Shown one piece after another: positions 51,008 through 59,894 of a DNA stretch of 64,000 nucleotides. The notes under the pieces were generated by a model, which was given only the letters and a program-made list of their open reading frames with translations, was not told the origin of the DNA and searched no databases. Made by a program: the position numbers and the translations under genes. The DNA is from Mycolicibacterium sp. P9-64 (GTDB taxonomy: Bacteria > Actinomycetota > Actinomycetes > Mycobacteriales > Mycobacteriaceae), in contig NZ_NPKO01000012.1 in the NCBI RefSeq assembly GCF_008329605.1, positions 62,001-126,000 on the forward strand. The letters run 5' to 3'. Position 1 is the stretch's first letter, and every line of letters begins with the position of its first letter.

Positions 51008-51967
51008 ATGTCCGAAACGACGAGCCGGGTCCTGCAGCTGCTCGGCCTGTTGCAGGGACGACGGGTGTGGACGGGCGAGGAACTGGCCGACCGGCTCGGC
51101 GTCACCACCCGCAGTGTGCGTCGCGACGTCGAACGCCTGCGTGACCTCGGCTATCCCGTGCACGCCAGCAAGGGGCACGGCGGTGGTTACCAGCTCAGCG
51201 CGGGTACGGCGCTGCCGCCGCTGCTGCTCGATCCCGACGAGGCCGTCGCCATGGCCGTCTGCCTGCGATTGGCGGCGGGAGGCAGCATCGCGGGCGTCGG
51301 CGAGTCGGCGCTGCGGGCACTGTCCAAGCTCGACCAGGTGATGCCGGCCCGGCTTCGGTCGCAGGTGTCGGCCGTGCACGACACCACGGTGACGTTGACG
51401 TCCAACCACTCCGACTCGCCCGTGGAGCCCGACGTGCTGATGACGCTCGCCCGCGCCAGCCGCGACCACGAACACGTCAGCGCCGGCTACGTCGACATCC
51501 GGGGCACCGCCACGCAGCGCAGGCTCGAGCCCTATCAGCTGGTCACCACCGGCCGCCGCTGGTACCTGATGGCCTACGACCGCGACCGCGAGGACTGGCG
51601 CAGCCTGAGGCTGGACCGAATGGCCGACGTGCGGGCGCTCGGCAGCACGTTCGCTCCCCGGGAGGCACCCGACGCCGCCACCTACGTGCGGCGATCGATC
51701 TCGTCGTCGCCGTATCGGTACACCGCGCGTGTCCGATACCGCGCAACACCTGACCAGATCGCGCAGGTCTTCTCGCCGGCATCGGTCGACATCGAGCCCG
51801 ACGGAGTCGACGCGTGCATCGTCACGACCGGGGCCGACGATCCGGAGCGGATGGTGCTCTACCTCGGCATGCCGGGGTACGACTTCGAGGTCCTCTCACC
51901 ACCGGAGGTGGTCGAGGCCGTGACCGTGGTCACCGATCGCCTCCGCCGCGCGGTGGCGCCGACCTAG
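51008..51967 (+). CDS. WYL-domain transcriptional regulator
   Basis: 319 residues from ATG 51008 (MSETTSRVLQLLGLLQGRRV). N-terminal winged helix-turn-helix (GEELADRLGVTTRSVRRDVERLRDLGYPV), then a WYL domain (LEPYQLVTTGRRWYLMAYDRDREDWRSLRLDRM). WYL proteins often respond to nucleotides or nucleic acid, and this DeoR-like type usually represses a divergent DinB or YCII gene in actinobacteria. Little room for a ribosome binding site is left, so the transcript may be leaderless. Confidence 0.9.
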   Translation: MSETTSRVLQLLGLLQGRRVWTGEELADRLGVTTRSVRRDVERLRDLGYPVHASKGHGGGYQLSAGTALPPLLLDPDEAVAMAVCLRLAAGGSIAGVGESALRALSKLDQVMPARLRSQVSAVHDTTVTLTSNHSDSPVEPDVLMTLARASRDHEHVSAGYVDIRGTATQRRLEPYQLVTTGRRWYLMAYDRDREDWRSLRLDRMADVRALGSTFAPREAPDAATYVRRSISSSPYRYTARVRYRATPDQIAQVFSPASVDIEPDGVDACIVTTGADDPERMVLYLGMPGYDFEVLSPPEVVEAVTVVTDRLRRAVAPT

Positions 51968-52307
51968 CGATTCAGCGTCGCGGTCCCAGCAGACGTCGCG
52001 GTTGCCGCCTGGTGCGGCGGTCGGCCGCCGAGGCATGCCAGCGCAGACGCAGCAGAAGAACGCGTCGGTGGCCCTCGAACGACAGCGACAACGGGTCGCG
52101 CCACGCAGGCGCGCCCCTCGGGGGTCTCAGGTCGTCATTCACAGTGCTTCCACTGTGACACAACTTCAGGATATCGGCAGCGGACGCACGGGGACGCCAG
52201 GTTGTCGGTGAAATGAATTGCTGCCCAATGACACCGATACGAACGTTGACCCGAGTTCAACTCGAATTCGCCTACCCGGCGGGCTCTCGCGAACGTACAG
52301 TGCGGAC
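51968..52307. other. Gap between WYL regulator and alpha-mannosidase
   Basis: 340 bases. It includes a doubtful small - strand frame at 51972-52142 listed separately. The mannosidase promoter should lie in the right half; no clear -35/-10 pair seen. Confidence 0.5.
51972..52142 (-). CDS. Possible small basic protein
   Basis: 56 residues from GTG 52142, with GGAAG nearby. Sequence begins MNDDLRPPRGAPAWRDPLSL and ends rich in Arg (RRTRRQPRRLLGPRR). Codon use is GC-rich in third positions as in real genes, but such frames also arise by chance here. No known domain. Listed only as a candidate. Confidence 0.3.
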   Translation of the reverse strand: MNDDLRPPRGAPAWRDPLSLSFEGHRRVLLLRLRWHASAADRRTRRQPRRLLGPRR

Positions 52308-55300
52308 ATGCCGGTTGAGCTGATCTCCGCGGAGTCGACGGAGCTGTTCACCGGACCGCTCGATGAGCCGCACCAGGTCGTGAGGGTTTCCTACACCGGC
52401 TGTGTGGAACCGACGGCCGTGCGGGTATTCGGTGAAGGCCTCGAAACCGTCGATTCCCCCGTCGCCGCGCCCGGCGACGGCTCGGTCGAGGTCTCGGTGC
52501 GGGTGGCGCGCGGCAGCGTCGGTGAGCGACGCAGCGCGCGGGCCGTCACCGCCGACGCCGAACTCGCCTTCGACTTCACCGTCGCCGAGCCCGGCTGGAC
52601 GATGTTCATGATCAGCCACTTCCACTACGACCCGGTGTGGTGGAACACCCAGGCCGCCTATACCAGCGTGTGGACCGAGAACCCGCCTGGTCGCTGCCGT
52701 CAGACCAACGGATTCGACCTGGTCCATGCCCACCTCGAAATGGCAAGGCGGGAACCCGCATACAAGTTCGTCCTCGCCGAGGTCGACTATCTCAAGCCCT
52801 ACTGGGACGCCCGTCCGCGCGACCGTGCCGACCTGAGGCGGCTGATCGCCGAGGGGCGCGTCGAGATCATGGGCGGCACGTACAACGAACCGAACACCAA
52901 CCTCACCAGCCCCGAGACGGCGATCCGCAACTTCGTGCACGGGTTCGGCTTTCAGCGCGACGTGATGGGTGCCGACCCGGCCACCGCCTGGCAGCTCGAC
53001 GTGTTCGGGCACGATCCGCAGTTCCCTGGGATGGCAGCCGACGCCGGATTGACGTCCAGTTCGTGGGCCAGGGGACCGCATCACCAGTGGGGCCCGATGG
53101 CCGGTGGCGGCGATCCCGAGCGCATGCAGTTCGCGAGCGAGTTCGAGTGGATGTCGCCATCGGGGCGCGGATTGCTCACGCACTACATGCCCGCGCACTA
53201 CGCCGCGGGATGGTGGATGGATTCGTCGTCATCGCTGGCCGAGGCGGAGACCGCGACCTACGACCTGTTCGCCGGGTTGAAACGAGTCGCGTTGACTCGC
53301 AACGTGCTTCTTCCCGTCGGCACCGACTACACCCCGCCGAACAAGTGGGTCACCGAGATCCATCACGACTGGAACGCGCGCTACACCTGGCCGCGGTTCG
53401 TTTGCGCCCTGCCAAGCGAGTTCTTCTCCGCAGTGCGGACCGAACTCGACGAACGGGGCGCCACACCGTCGCCGCAGACCAGGGACATGAACCCGATCTA
53501 CACCGGCTGTCACGTGTCCTACATCGACACCAAGCAAGCCAACCGCGCCGCCGAACACGCGGTGCTGGAAGCCGAACGGTTCTCGGTCTTCGCCGGGCTT
53601 CTCGCGGGCGCCACGTATCCGCACGCGGCACTGGCCAAGGCGTGGGTGCAACTGGCCTACGGCGCGCACCACGACGCGATCACCGGCTCGGAGTCCGACC
53701 AGGTCTACCTCGACCTCTTGACCAGTTGGCGCGATGCGTGGGAGCTGGGCCGGACCGCCCGCGACAATGCGCTGGCACTGCTGTCGAGCGCCGTCGACGG
53801 CTGGACCGTGGTATGGAACCCGCTGGCGCACAACCGGACCGACATCGTCACCGTCCAGCTCGACGAGCCGTTCGTCGGCACCGTCGTCGATGCCGACGGC
53901 AACGCGGTGCCAACGCTCGTCGAACACGGCGGACACTCGGTCAGCTGGCTGGCACGGGACGTGCCGTCGCTGGGGTGGCGGGCCTACCGGCTCGACGACG
54001 GTGCCGCGACCGGATGGGAACCGTTCGACGGCAACCAGATCGGCAACGACACCTACCGGCTGAGCGCCGACCCCACCCGCGGCGGCGGGGTGTCTTCGTT
54101 GACGGTGGCCGGCCGAGAGCTGATCGCCGACGGCCGCGTCGGCAACGAGTTGGCCGTCTACGACGAGTATTCGGCGCACCCGCAAGCCGGTGAGGGGCCG
54201 TGGCATCTGCTGCCCTCCGGCCCGGTGGTCTGCTCGTCGGAATACCCCGCCGACGTCCACGCACAGCGCAGCGCGCTCGGCGAACGGCTCACCGTGAGCG
54301 GCCGGATCGATGACCTGCTGCGTTACACCCAGACGATCACGCTGTGGCACGGGGTCGACCGCGTCGACTGCCGCACCACCATCGACGAATTCACCGGTGC
54401 CGACCGGCTGCTCCGGCTGCGCTGGCCATGCCCGGTGCCCGGCGCGATGCCCGTCAGCGAGGTCGGCGACGCCGTGATCGGTCGCGGCTTCGGCCTGATG
54501 CACGACCACGATCCGGCACACGCCGTCGACTCCGCGCAGCATCCGTCGACCCTGGACAACCCGGCCTTCGGCTGGTTCGGCCTGTCGTCTGCCGTGCGCG
54601 TCAGGGTGGGGGAGCACGTTCGTGCCGTCTCGGTCGCCGAGGTGGTCTCGCCGAACCGGGACGCCGACACACGTGACCTGATGGTCGCGTTGGTTCGCGC
54701 AGGCGTCACGGCGACGTGCAGCACCGCGGACAAGCCGAGGTACGGCGACCTGACCGTTGACTCGAACCTCCCCGACACCCGGATCGCGTTGGGCGGTCCT
54801 GACGAGAATGCCTTCACCTCAGCGGTTCTCGCCGCCGCCGACGACGCCTACACCGTTGAACTCCACCGCCAACTCGAGACCAACGGCGTCGCACGCGTCT
54901 GGGTTCCCGCGGATGCGCCACTGGATCGACACTGGGTACCAGGTGCCGACCTGCGCGGCACCCGTGCGCTGCCCGTCCTCGTCATCGCAGGCCGTGACGG
55001 CTTCGAATCGGCTGCGGCGGCGCTCGTCGACGACCTTGCCGACGCCGAGGTCACCGTCGACCAGGACGTGCCAAGCGGGATCGACGGATTCGACGGACGG
55101 ACCGTTGCGGTGCTCAACCGCGGCGTGCCGAGCTTCGCAGTGGACAGCGACGGCACGCTGCACACGTCGCTCATGAGGTCGTGCACGGGCTGGCCTTCGG
55201 GGACGTGGATCGACCCGCCCCGACGCACCGCGCCGGATGGGTCCAACTTCCAGCTACAGCACTGGACCCACACGTTCGACTACGCCGTCGTCGCGGTCGA

Positions 55301-56540
55301 TGGCGACTGGCGCGATGCCGGGCTGCCTGCCACCAGTGCGGAGTTCGGCCAACCGCTTCTCGGCGTCGTCGGGACCGCATCGGGGCGAGCGAAGCGACGG
55401 GAGAAGCCGTCGTCGGCCGGTGGACTTCCGGAGTGGGGATCGCTTCTGGAGATCGAGGCCCGCGGACCCGGCGGGCAGGAGCGAAGCGACCGGGGGTCTT
55501 GTTCGGTCGCACTCGGCGCGCTCAAGGTGGCGGGCAATGCCATCCCGCGCGGCAGCGCCGAGCAGCTCGACGTCGAAGACGGTCTCGCCGTGCGGCTCGT
55601 CGAAACCCGGGGCCGCACAACGGACGTCGTCATACGATCGGGACTGCGCAACGTCGCCACACCCGAGCGCCTCGACCTGCTGGAACAGTCACGCGGGCGA
55701 GCTGGGGACGCGCTGCGCCTGCACGGCTACGAGATCGCCACGGTGCGGGCGCGTTTGAACATGCCGCGGGTACTCGACGCCGACCAGGTCACGCTCGCGC
55801 CGGATGCCGAAGTCGCACAACCGCTGTACGCGCGTTACTGGCTGCACAATCGCGGTCCGGCGCCGCTTGGCGGTCTGCCCGTGGTCGCGCACCTACATCC
55901 CCACACCGAGGTGGCGGAGCCCGGCGTGCCCGTGCAGTTGCGGCTGACCGCCGCCAGTGACTGCAGCGATTCCGTGCTGCACGGCAGGGTAACGCTGATC
56001 GCCCCACCCGGGTGGGGCGCCGAACCGGACGAACTGCCGTTCATGCTTCCGCCGGGCGAGCATCTCGAGACGTCCGTCGCGCTGACGTCACCGACCAATG
56101 CGGTCCCCGGGCTCTACCCGGTGCGCGCCGAGCTCGCGGTCACCGGAAATGCGCCGATCCCGGCATCGTGGCGCCAGGTGGTCGAGGACGTGTGCGTGGT
56201 GACGGTCGGCGAGACCACCGATCAGATCCTGCGGCTGCTCGCCGAACCGCAGGCCGTGACCGTATCCCCAGGGTCCGACGCCACGTTCAGCGTGACCGTG
56301 GGCACCGACGCGTACGCCGATCTCGCAGCGGAAGCGCATCTGATCAGTCCATGGGGGACGTGGGAATGGTTGGGGCCCTGCGCCATCGGTGCGGAGATCC
56401 CGGCGCGAGGATCGGTGGTGCTCGACTTCGCGGTGACGCCTCCCGCCTCGGTGCAGCCGGGGGAGTGGTGGGCGCTGATCAGGATCGCCTCCTCTGGCCA
56501 CCTGCTGTACACGCCGGCGGTGAAGGTGACCGTTCGATGA
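52308..56540 (+). CDS. GH38 alpha-mannosidase family protein
   Basis: 1410 residues from ATG 52308. After a short N-terminal domain comes the GH38 catalytic core: FHYDPVWWNTQA with the metal pair His106/Asp108, and WQLDVFGHDPQFPG with the probable nucleophile Asp231; AYGAHHDAITGSESDQVYLD follows. The middle and C-terminal beta domains include a Pro-rich NEW3-like end. It matches Rv0648 by position. That protein is described as 1215 residues; this one is longer, partly because of a repeat-containing segment at 55382-55497. Family role: hydrolysis of alpha-mannosides; the native substrate is unknown. Coupled by ATGA overlap to the next gene. Confidence 0.93.
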   Translation: MPVELISAESTELFTGPLDEPHQVVRVSYTGCVEPTAVRVFGEGLETVDSPVAAPGDGSVEVSVRVARGSVGERRSARAVTADAELAFDFTVAEPGWTMFMISHFHYDPVWWNTQAAYTSVWTENPPGRCRQTNGFDLVHAHLEMARREPAYKFVLAEVDYLKPYWDARPRDRADLRRLIAEGRVEIMGGTYNEPNTNLTSPETAIRNFVHGFGFQRDVMGADPATAWQLDVFGHDPQFPGMAADAGLTSSSWARGPHHQWGPMAGGGDPERMQFASEFEWMSPSGRGLLTHYMPAHYAAGWWMDSSSSLAEAETATYDLFAGLKRVALTRNVLLPVGTDYTPPNKWVTEIHHDWNARYTWPRFVCALPSEFFSAVRTELDERGATPSPQTRDMNPIYTGCHVSYIDTKQANRAAEHAVLEAERFSVFAGLLAGATYPHAALAKAWVQLAYGAHHDAITGSESDQVYLDLLTSWRDAWELGRTARDNALALLSSAVDGWTVVWNPLAHNRTDIVTVQLDEPFVGTVVDADGNAVPTLVEHGGHSVSWLARDVPSLGWRAYRLDDGAATGWEPFDGNQIGNDTYRLSADPTRGGGVSSLTVAGRELIADGRVGNELAVYDEYSAHPQAGEGPWHLLPSGPVVCSSEYPADVHAQRSALGERLTVSGRIDDLLRYTQTITLWHGVDRVDCRTTIDEFTGADRLLRLRWPCPVPGAMPVSEVGDAVIGRGFGLMHDHDPAHAVDSAQHPSTLDNPAFGWFGLSSAVRVRVGEHVRAVSVAEVVSPNRDADTRDLMVALVRAGVTATCSTADKPRYGDLTVDSNLPDTRIALGGPDENAFTSAVLAAADDAYTVELHRQLETNGVARVWVPADAPLDRHWVPGADLRGTRALPVLVIAGRDGFESAAAALVDDLADAEVTVDQDVPSGIDGFDGRTVAVLNRGVPSFAVDSDGTLHTSLMRSCTGWPSGTWIDPPRRTAPDGSNFQLQHWTHTFDYAVVAVDGDWRDAGLPATSAEFGQPLLGVVGTASGRAKRREKPSSAGGLPEWGSLLEIEARGPGGQERSDRGSCSVALGALKVAGNAIPRGSAEQLDVEDGLAVRLVETRGRTTDVVIRSGLRNVATPERLDLLEQSRGRAGDALRLHGYEIATVRARLNMPRVLDADQVTLAPDAEVAQPLYARYWLHNRGPAPLGGLPVVAHLHPHTEVAEPGVPVQLRLTAASDCSDSVLHGRVTLIAPPGWGAEPDELPFMLPPGEHLETSVALTSPTNAVPGLYPVRAELAVTGNAPIPASWRQVVEDVCVVTVGETTDQILRLLAEPQAVTVSPGSDATFSVTVGTDAYADLAAEAHLISPWGTWEWLGPCAIGAEIPARGSVVLDFAVTPPASVQPGEWWALIRIASSGHLLYTPAVKVTVR
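55382..55497 (+). repeat. Repeat-bearing insertion inside the mannosidase gene
   Basis: Two copies of an AGCGAAGCGAC word (GGGGCGAGCGAAGCGACGGG at 55382-55401 and GGGCAGGAGCGAAGCGACCG at 55474-55493) bracket about 70 bases. The encoded segment (SGRAKRREKPSSAGGLPEWG and EARGPGGQERSDRGS) is charged and low in complexity, unlike the beta-rich flanks. This looks like a small interspersed element inserted in frame. Confidence 0.55.
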
Positions 56541-57151
56541 GCGAGCACGTCGCCGCGATGGTCAGCGGTCGCCCGGTCCTGGTGAGTGACGTCGATCTGC
56601 GCGAAACACGGCTGCGCGCAACGTTGTCGGCGGCGGCATTGCCTCGGGAGGGCACCAGTGAGGGACGGCAACTGCGGCGGTGGCTGACCCAGCTGCTGGT
56701 CACCGAACGGGTGGTGGCCGCCGAGGCCGCCGCGCGCGGGCTCACCGTCGACGGCGCACCGACCGAGGACGAGCTCCTGCCGGACGTCGCCGCCCGCCTG
56801 GAGATCGGCAGCGTCGCGGCATCGGCGCTGGAGGATCCGATCGGCCGGGCGCTGTACGCGCACGTCACCTCCGACGTCGATGTCACTGACGCCGAGGTCG
56901 AGGATTACCACGCGCGCAACCCCTTTCGCTTCGTCGAACCCGCTGCGACAGCCCGAGGATGGCACCAACCAGCCGCCGTTCCCGCACTCGCCGACGTCCG
57001 CGGGGCCATCGCCGCGAATCTGCTGGCGGCCGCCCAGCGCCGTTGCTTTCGGGTCTGGCTCGATGCCCGTCGCGCCGAGCTGGTCGAGCTGGCACCCGGC
57101 TACGAGCACCCAGGCGATCCTCGGCAGCCCGACAACACTCACGAGCACTGA
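56537..57151 (+). CDS. Rv0649-type protein with SurA-like N-terminal fold
   Basis: 204 residues. The ATG overlaps the mannosidase stop (ATGA). The sequence is helical, with AAMVSGRPVLVSDVDLRETRL, WLTQLLVTERVVAAEAAARG and VSDAEVEDYH-like TDAEVEDYHARNPFRF, the last being typical of SurA/parvulin-type N-terminal domains. The M. tuberculosis homologue has been named FabD2, a malonyl-CoA transacylase, but I see no GHSxG nucleophile motif, so that name is doubtful. Function unknown. Part of the mannosidase-ROK operon. Confidence 0.8.
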   Translation: MSEHVAAMVSGRPVLVSDVDLRETRLRATLSAAALPREGTSEGRQLRRWLTQLLVTERVVAAEAAARGLTVDGAPTEDELLPDVAARLEIGSVAASALEDPIGRALYAHVTSDVDVTDAEVEDYHARNPFRFVEPAATARGWHQPAAVPALADVRGAIAANLLAAAQRRCFRVWLDARRAELVELAPGYEHPGDPRQPDNTHEH

Positions 57152-58092
57152 TGCTGGAACACACCCCGGGTCGCTCCGCCCCTGCCCGCCGGAATCTGAC
57201 CCTTGCCCTCGACGTCGGCGGCACCAAGATTGCCGTCGGCCTCGTCGACCCCAGTGGCACCCTGGTGCACCGCGCGCAGCTGCCCACCGCCGAGGGCGAT
57301 GCCGAGGCCGTGTGGGCGGGGGCGCAGACGCTGATCGTCGAGGCGTTGCAGAAGGCGGGCGGTGCGGTGGCCGCGGTCGGGATCTCCTCGGCGGGGCCGA
57401 TCGATCTGCCCAGCGGCACCGTCAGCCCGATCAACATCATTGAATGGCAACGGTTTCCGATCGTCGAACGGATCACTGCGCTGACCGGAGGCCCGGTTCG
57501 GCTTGGCGGCGACGGACTGTGCATGGCCCTCGGTGAGCAGTGGCGAGGCGCGGCCAAGGGCGCGCAGTTCCTGCTCGGCATGGTGGTGTCCACGGGTATC
57601 GGCGGCGGGTTGGTGTTCGATGGCGCGCCCTATGACGGGCGCACCGGCAACGCGGGCCACGTCGGCCACGTCGTCGTCGAACCCGACGGCGTGCCGTGCA
57701 CGTGCGGCGGACGCGGGTGTGTCGAGACCGTCGCGTCGGGCCCACACTTGGCGCGATGGGCGCGCGAGCATGGCTGGGACGCCCCCGAGGACGCCGATGC
57801 CAAGGAGCTCGCCGACGCCGCCAATGCGGGTGACGCCGTTGCGCTGTCCGCGTTCCGGCGCGGTGGCTCGGCGGTGGCTCGGATGATCGCCTCGGTGGCC
57901 GCGGTGTGCGACCTGGACCTGGTGGTCATCGGTGGTGGTGTTGCCAAATCAGGCGCGCTGCTGTTCGACCCGCTGCGCGAGGCGCTGACGACCTACGCGG
58001 GTCTCGACTTCATCCGCGGGCTTCGGGTGCTGCCCGCCGAGCTCGGGGGCGACGCCGGCCTTGTCGGCGCGGCCGCCTTGGCGCGCGCTTGA
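57151..58092 (+). CDS. ROK-family sugar kinase
   Basis: 313 residues. N-terminal ATP site LALDVGGTKIAVGLVDPSG, ROK signature GHVGHVVVEPDGVPCTCGGR with zinc ligands (CTCGGRGC) and LVVIGGGVAKSGALL. It phosphorylates a hexose, perhaps glucose or mannose released by the alpha-mannosidase two genes upstream (inference). ATG 57151 shares one base with the previous TGA. Equivalent to Rv0650. The 3' end overlaps the convergent HxlR gene by 100 bases. Confidence 0.92.
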   Translation: MLEHTPGRSAPARRNLTLALDVGGTKIAVGLVDPSGTLVHRAQLPTAEGDAEAVWAGAQTLIVEALQKAGGAVAAVGISSAGPIDLPSGTVSPINIIEWQRFPIVERITALTGGPVRLGGDGLCMALGEQWRGAAKGAQFLLGMVVSTGIGGGLVFDGAPYDGRTGNAGHVGHVVVEPDGVPCTCGGRGCVETVASGPHLARWAREHGWDAPEDADAKELADAANAGDAVALSAFRRGGSAVARMIASVAAVCDLDLVVIGGGVAKSGALLFDPLREALTTYAGLDFIRGLRVLPAELGGDAGLVGAAALARA

Positions 58093-58421
58093 GACGTGGT
58101 GCGCGCCATGTGCTTTCGGCCCCACCCGCAGAGGCTCTCAAGTACCGGAGCGAGCGTCATGCCGTACTCCGAGATGGAGTAGTGCACGCATGGCGGCACC
58201 GTCTGTGCGTCGTGGCGATCGAGGATGCCCGCATCGACGAGGTCGTGCAGATGACGGATGAGCATGCGCTCGGTGATGTCGGGGATGCTGCGGCGTAGTT
58301 CGGCCGTGCGCATCGGGCCGTCGACCAGACGCCACAGGATGGTGCCCTTCCACCGGCCGTCGATCACCGTCAGTGCCGCATCGATCGGGCACTCGTTGAT
58401 GCCCTTCTTCGAGACCGCCAT
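57993..58421 (-). CDS. HxlR family transcriptional regulator
   Basis: 142 residues from ATG 58421, preceded by GGGAGGTGCG. It has the HxlR pattern: NECPIDAALTVIDGRWKGTI, LVDGPMRTAELRRSIPDITE, RMLIRHLHDLVDAGIL and VHYSISEYGMTLAPVLESL. The first Cys in ECPID is the redox/ligand position in relatives. The normal fold ends near residue 105; the last 35 basic residues are encoded in the overlap with the ROK gene. Divergent from the DUF1772 gene, its likely target. Confidence 0.88.
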   Translation of the reverse strand: MAVSKKGINECPIDAALTVIDGRWKGTILWRLVDGPMRTAELRRSIPDITERMLIRHLHDLVDAGILDRHDAQTVPPCVHYSISEYGMTLAPVLESLCGWGRKHMARTTSQARAKAAAPTRPASPPSSAGSTRSPRMKSRPA

Positions 58422-58444
58422 CGCACCTCCCAGGCGCTTTACGC

Positions 58445-58478
58445 TGTCAGATTTGTCAGTACCTTGTTTTCTGTCAGT
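58445..58478. promoter_or_regulatory. Three TGTCAG direct repeats (probable HxlR sites)
   Basis: TGTCAG begins at 58445, 58454 and 58472, so spacing is 9 and 18 bases. They fill the divergent gap between HxlR and DUF1772 genes. Repeats on one face near both promoters fit repression by HxlR; inference. Confidence 0.5.
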
Positions 58479-58499
58479 GTAACTAGCAGGGTCGATTCT

Positions 58500-58928
58500 G
58501 TGATCGAAATGATCGAAGTCGCCACACTGCTGGTCGTGGGCCCACTGGTCGGCGTCGAGTTCGGGGTGGCCGCCGTCTTCAACCCGCTCGTCGCCAAACT
58601 GCCCGACGCCGCGTTCCGCCAAGCCCGAGGTGGTGGCAGCCGACTCCTCGGTGCGGTGATGCCATTCTGGTACCTCGGTGCGCTGGCCCTGCTCATCGCC
58701 GCCGCCGCGTTGTCCCGCAGCGTCTTCGCCGTCGGCGCGGTCGCACTGATGGTGGTGGCCGTGTTGCTGACGGTGACCACGCTCGTCCCGATCAACAACC
58801 GGATCGGCCGGTGGCAGACCGATGCGGACGTCTCGCGCGAGCTCGCAAGCCGGTGGGACCGGTTGCACTGGCTGCGGGTGGCCCTGCTCGCCGCGCTCTT
58901 CCTCCTCGTGGTGATTTCGGCGCGCTAA
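58500..58928 (+). CDS. DUF1772 membrane protein
   Basis: 142 residues from GTG 58500; ATG 58509 is possible. Four hydrophobic helices (VATLLVVGPLVGVEFGVAAV, MPFWYLGALALLIAAAAL, FAVGAVALMVVAVLLTV and the last near LRVALLAALFLLVVI) with TTLVPINNRIGRW between, the DUF1772 signature. Function unknown. Its stop codon lies inside a perfect hairpin. Confidence 0.85.
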   Translation: MIEMIEVATLLVVGPLVGVEFGVAAVFNPLVAKLPDAAFRQARGGGSRLLGAVMPFWYLGALALLIAAAALSRSVFAVGAVALMVVAVLLTVTTLVPINNRIGRWQTDADVSRELASRWDRLHWLRVALLAALFLLVVISAR

Positions 58929-58960
58929 CCGGCGCTGACCGACGGTTAGCGCGCCGAAAT
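58914..58960. terminator. Perfect 18-bp hairpin at the DUF1772 stop codon
   Basis: 58914-58931 and 58943-58960 are exact complements with an 11-base loop (core GGCGCGCTAACCG). The TAA stop (58926-58928) is in the left arm. It probably insulates the ribosomal operon promoter that follows. Confidence 0.8.
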
Positions 58961-58990
58961 CGCGGGGGGAGTGGGATACGGGGCAGCGTT

Positions 58991-59020
58991 TTGGCTGATC
59001 GGGGAGCGACACGCTATCCT
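58991..59020 (+). promoter_or_regulatory. Probable promoter of rplJ-rplL
   Basis: TTGGCT (58991-58996) and TATCCT (59015-59020) with an 18-base spacer, a fair housekeeping-sigma match just upstream of the L10 leader. Confidence 0.6.
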
Positions 59021-59029
59021 TGTCGGGTT

Positions 59030-59200
59030 CCACCGAAGACCGTCGGTCACCGAGCAATCGGTTGAAGGTCCGGGATTTGTCCCGGCGGCCCACGCAGGAG
59101 GACGAGGTAGTTGCATTCTTGCGCGCCCCGGCCATTCTGTGTCGGGGCGTTCGTCATTTCTCGGCCCCTCGTGTCGGTCTGCGGTGAACAACCGAAACCA
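59030..59200 (+). ncRNA. L10 ribosomal protein leader RNA
   Basis: The segment holds the conserved blocks of the L10 leader: CACCGAAGACCGTCGGTCACC, GCAATCGGTTGAAGGTCCGG and CACGCAGGAGG. L10(L12)4 binds this RNA to repress translation of rplJ-rplL. The exact edges are approximate. GAGGAGG, the rplJ ribosome binding site, follows at about 59207. Confidence 0.75.
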
Positions 59201-59217
59201 TCCACGAGGAGGCATGC

Positions 59218-59844
59218 ATGGCCAAGGCTGAAAAGGCCACCGCGGTCGCTGACATCGCCGAACAGTTCAAGGAGGCGACGGCCACCGTCGTCACCGAGTA
59301 CCGCGGCCTGACGGTGGCCAACCTGGCCGAGCTCCGACGCTCGCTCAGCGGTTCCGCCACCTATTCCGTCGCCAAGAACACCTTGGTGAAGCGGGCGGCA
59401 AGCGAGGCCGGTATCGAAGGCCTCGACGAACTGTTCGCCGGTCCCACGGCGATCGCGTTCATCAAGGGCGAGCCCGTTGACGCCGCCAAGGCGATCAAGA
59501 CCTTCGCCAAGGATCACAAGTCGCTGGTCATCAAGGGCGGCTACATGGACGGCAAGGCGCTGTCCGTGGACGAGGTCAACCGCATCGCGGACCTCGAGTC
59601 GCGCGAGGTGCTACTGGCCAAGCTGGCCGGTGCGATGAAGGCCAAGACCAGCCAGGCCGCGGCGCTGTTTGCCGCCCCGGCATCGCAGGTTGCCCGCCTC
59701 GTCTTCGCGCTGCAGGAGAAGCGGGCCGCGGAAGCGCCCGCCGAGGCACCGGCACCCGCCGTCGCTGACGCACCGGCCGAGGCCGAAGCAGACGCACCGG
59801 CACCTGCCGAGGCAGAGACCGAAGCACCGGCATCCGCCGAATAA
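59218..59844 (+). CDS. rplJ: 50S ribosomal protein L10
   Basis: 208 residues. N-terminal domain MAKAEKATAVADIAEQFKEA with YRGLTVANLAELRR and YSVAKNTLVKRA; the C-terminal helix binds L12 dimers. An Ala/Pro/Glu-rich tail of about 35 residues is typical for actinobacteria. Strong ribosome binding site GAGGAGGC. Equivalent to Rv0651. Confidence 0.97.
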   Translation: MAKAEKATAVADIAEQFKEATATVVTEYRGLTVANLAELRRSLSGSATYSVAKNTLVKRAASEAGIEGLDELFAGPTAIAFIKGEPVDAAKAIKTFAKDHKSLVIKGGYMDGKALSVDEVNRIADLESREVLLAKLAGAMKAKTSQAAALFAAPASQVARLVFALQEKRAAEAPAEAPAPAVADAPAEAEADAPAPAEAETEAPASAE

Positions 59845-59894
59845 GCACTACCCAATCCCACCAAGCAAGTAAGTAATAAGGAAGGACCACAATC

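Noticed and set aside
56537..57151. Malonyl-CoA:ACP transacylase (FabD2) annotation
   Set aside because: No GHSxG nucleophile elbow and the protein is too short; sequence looks like a SurA-type helical domain.
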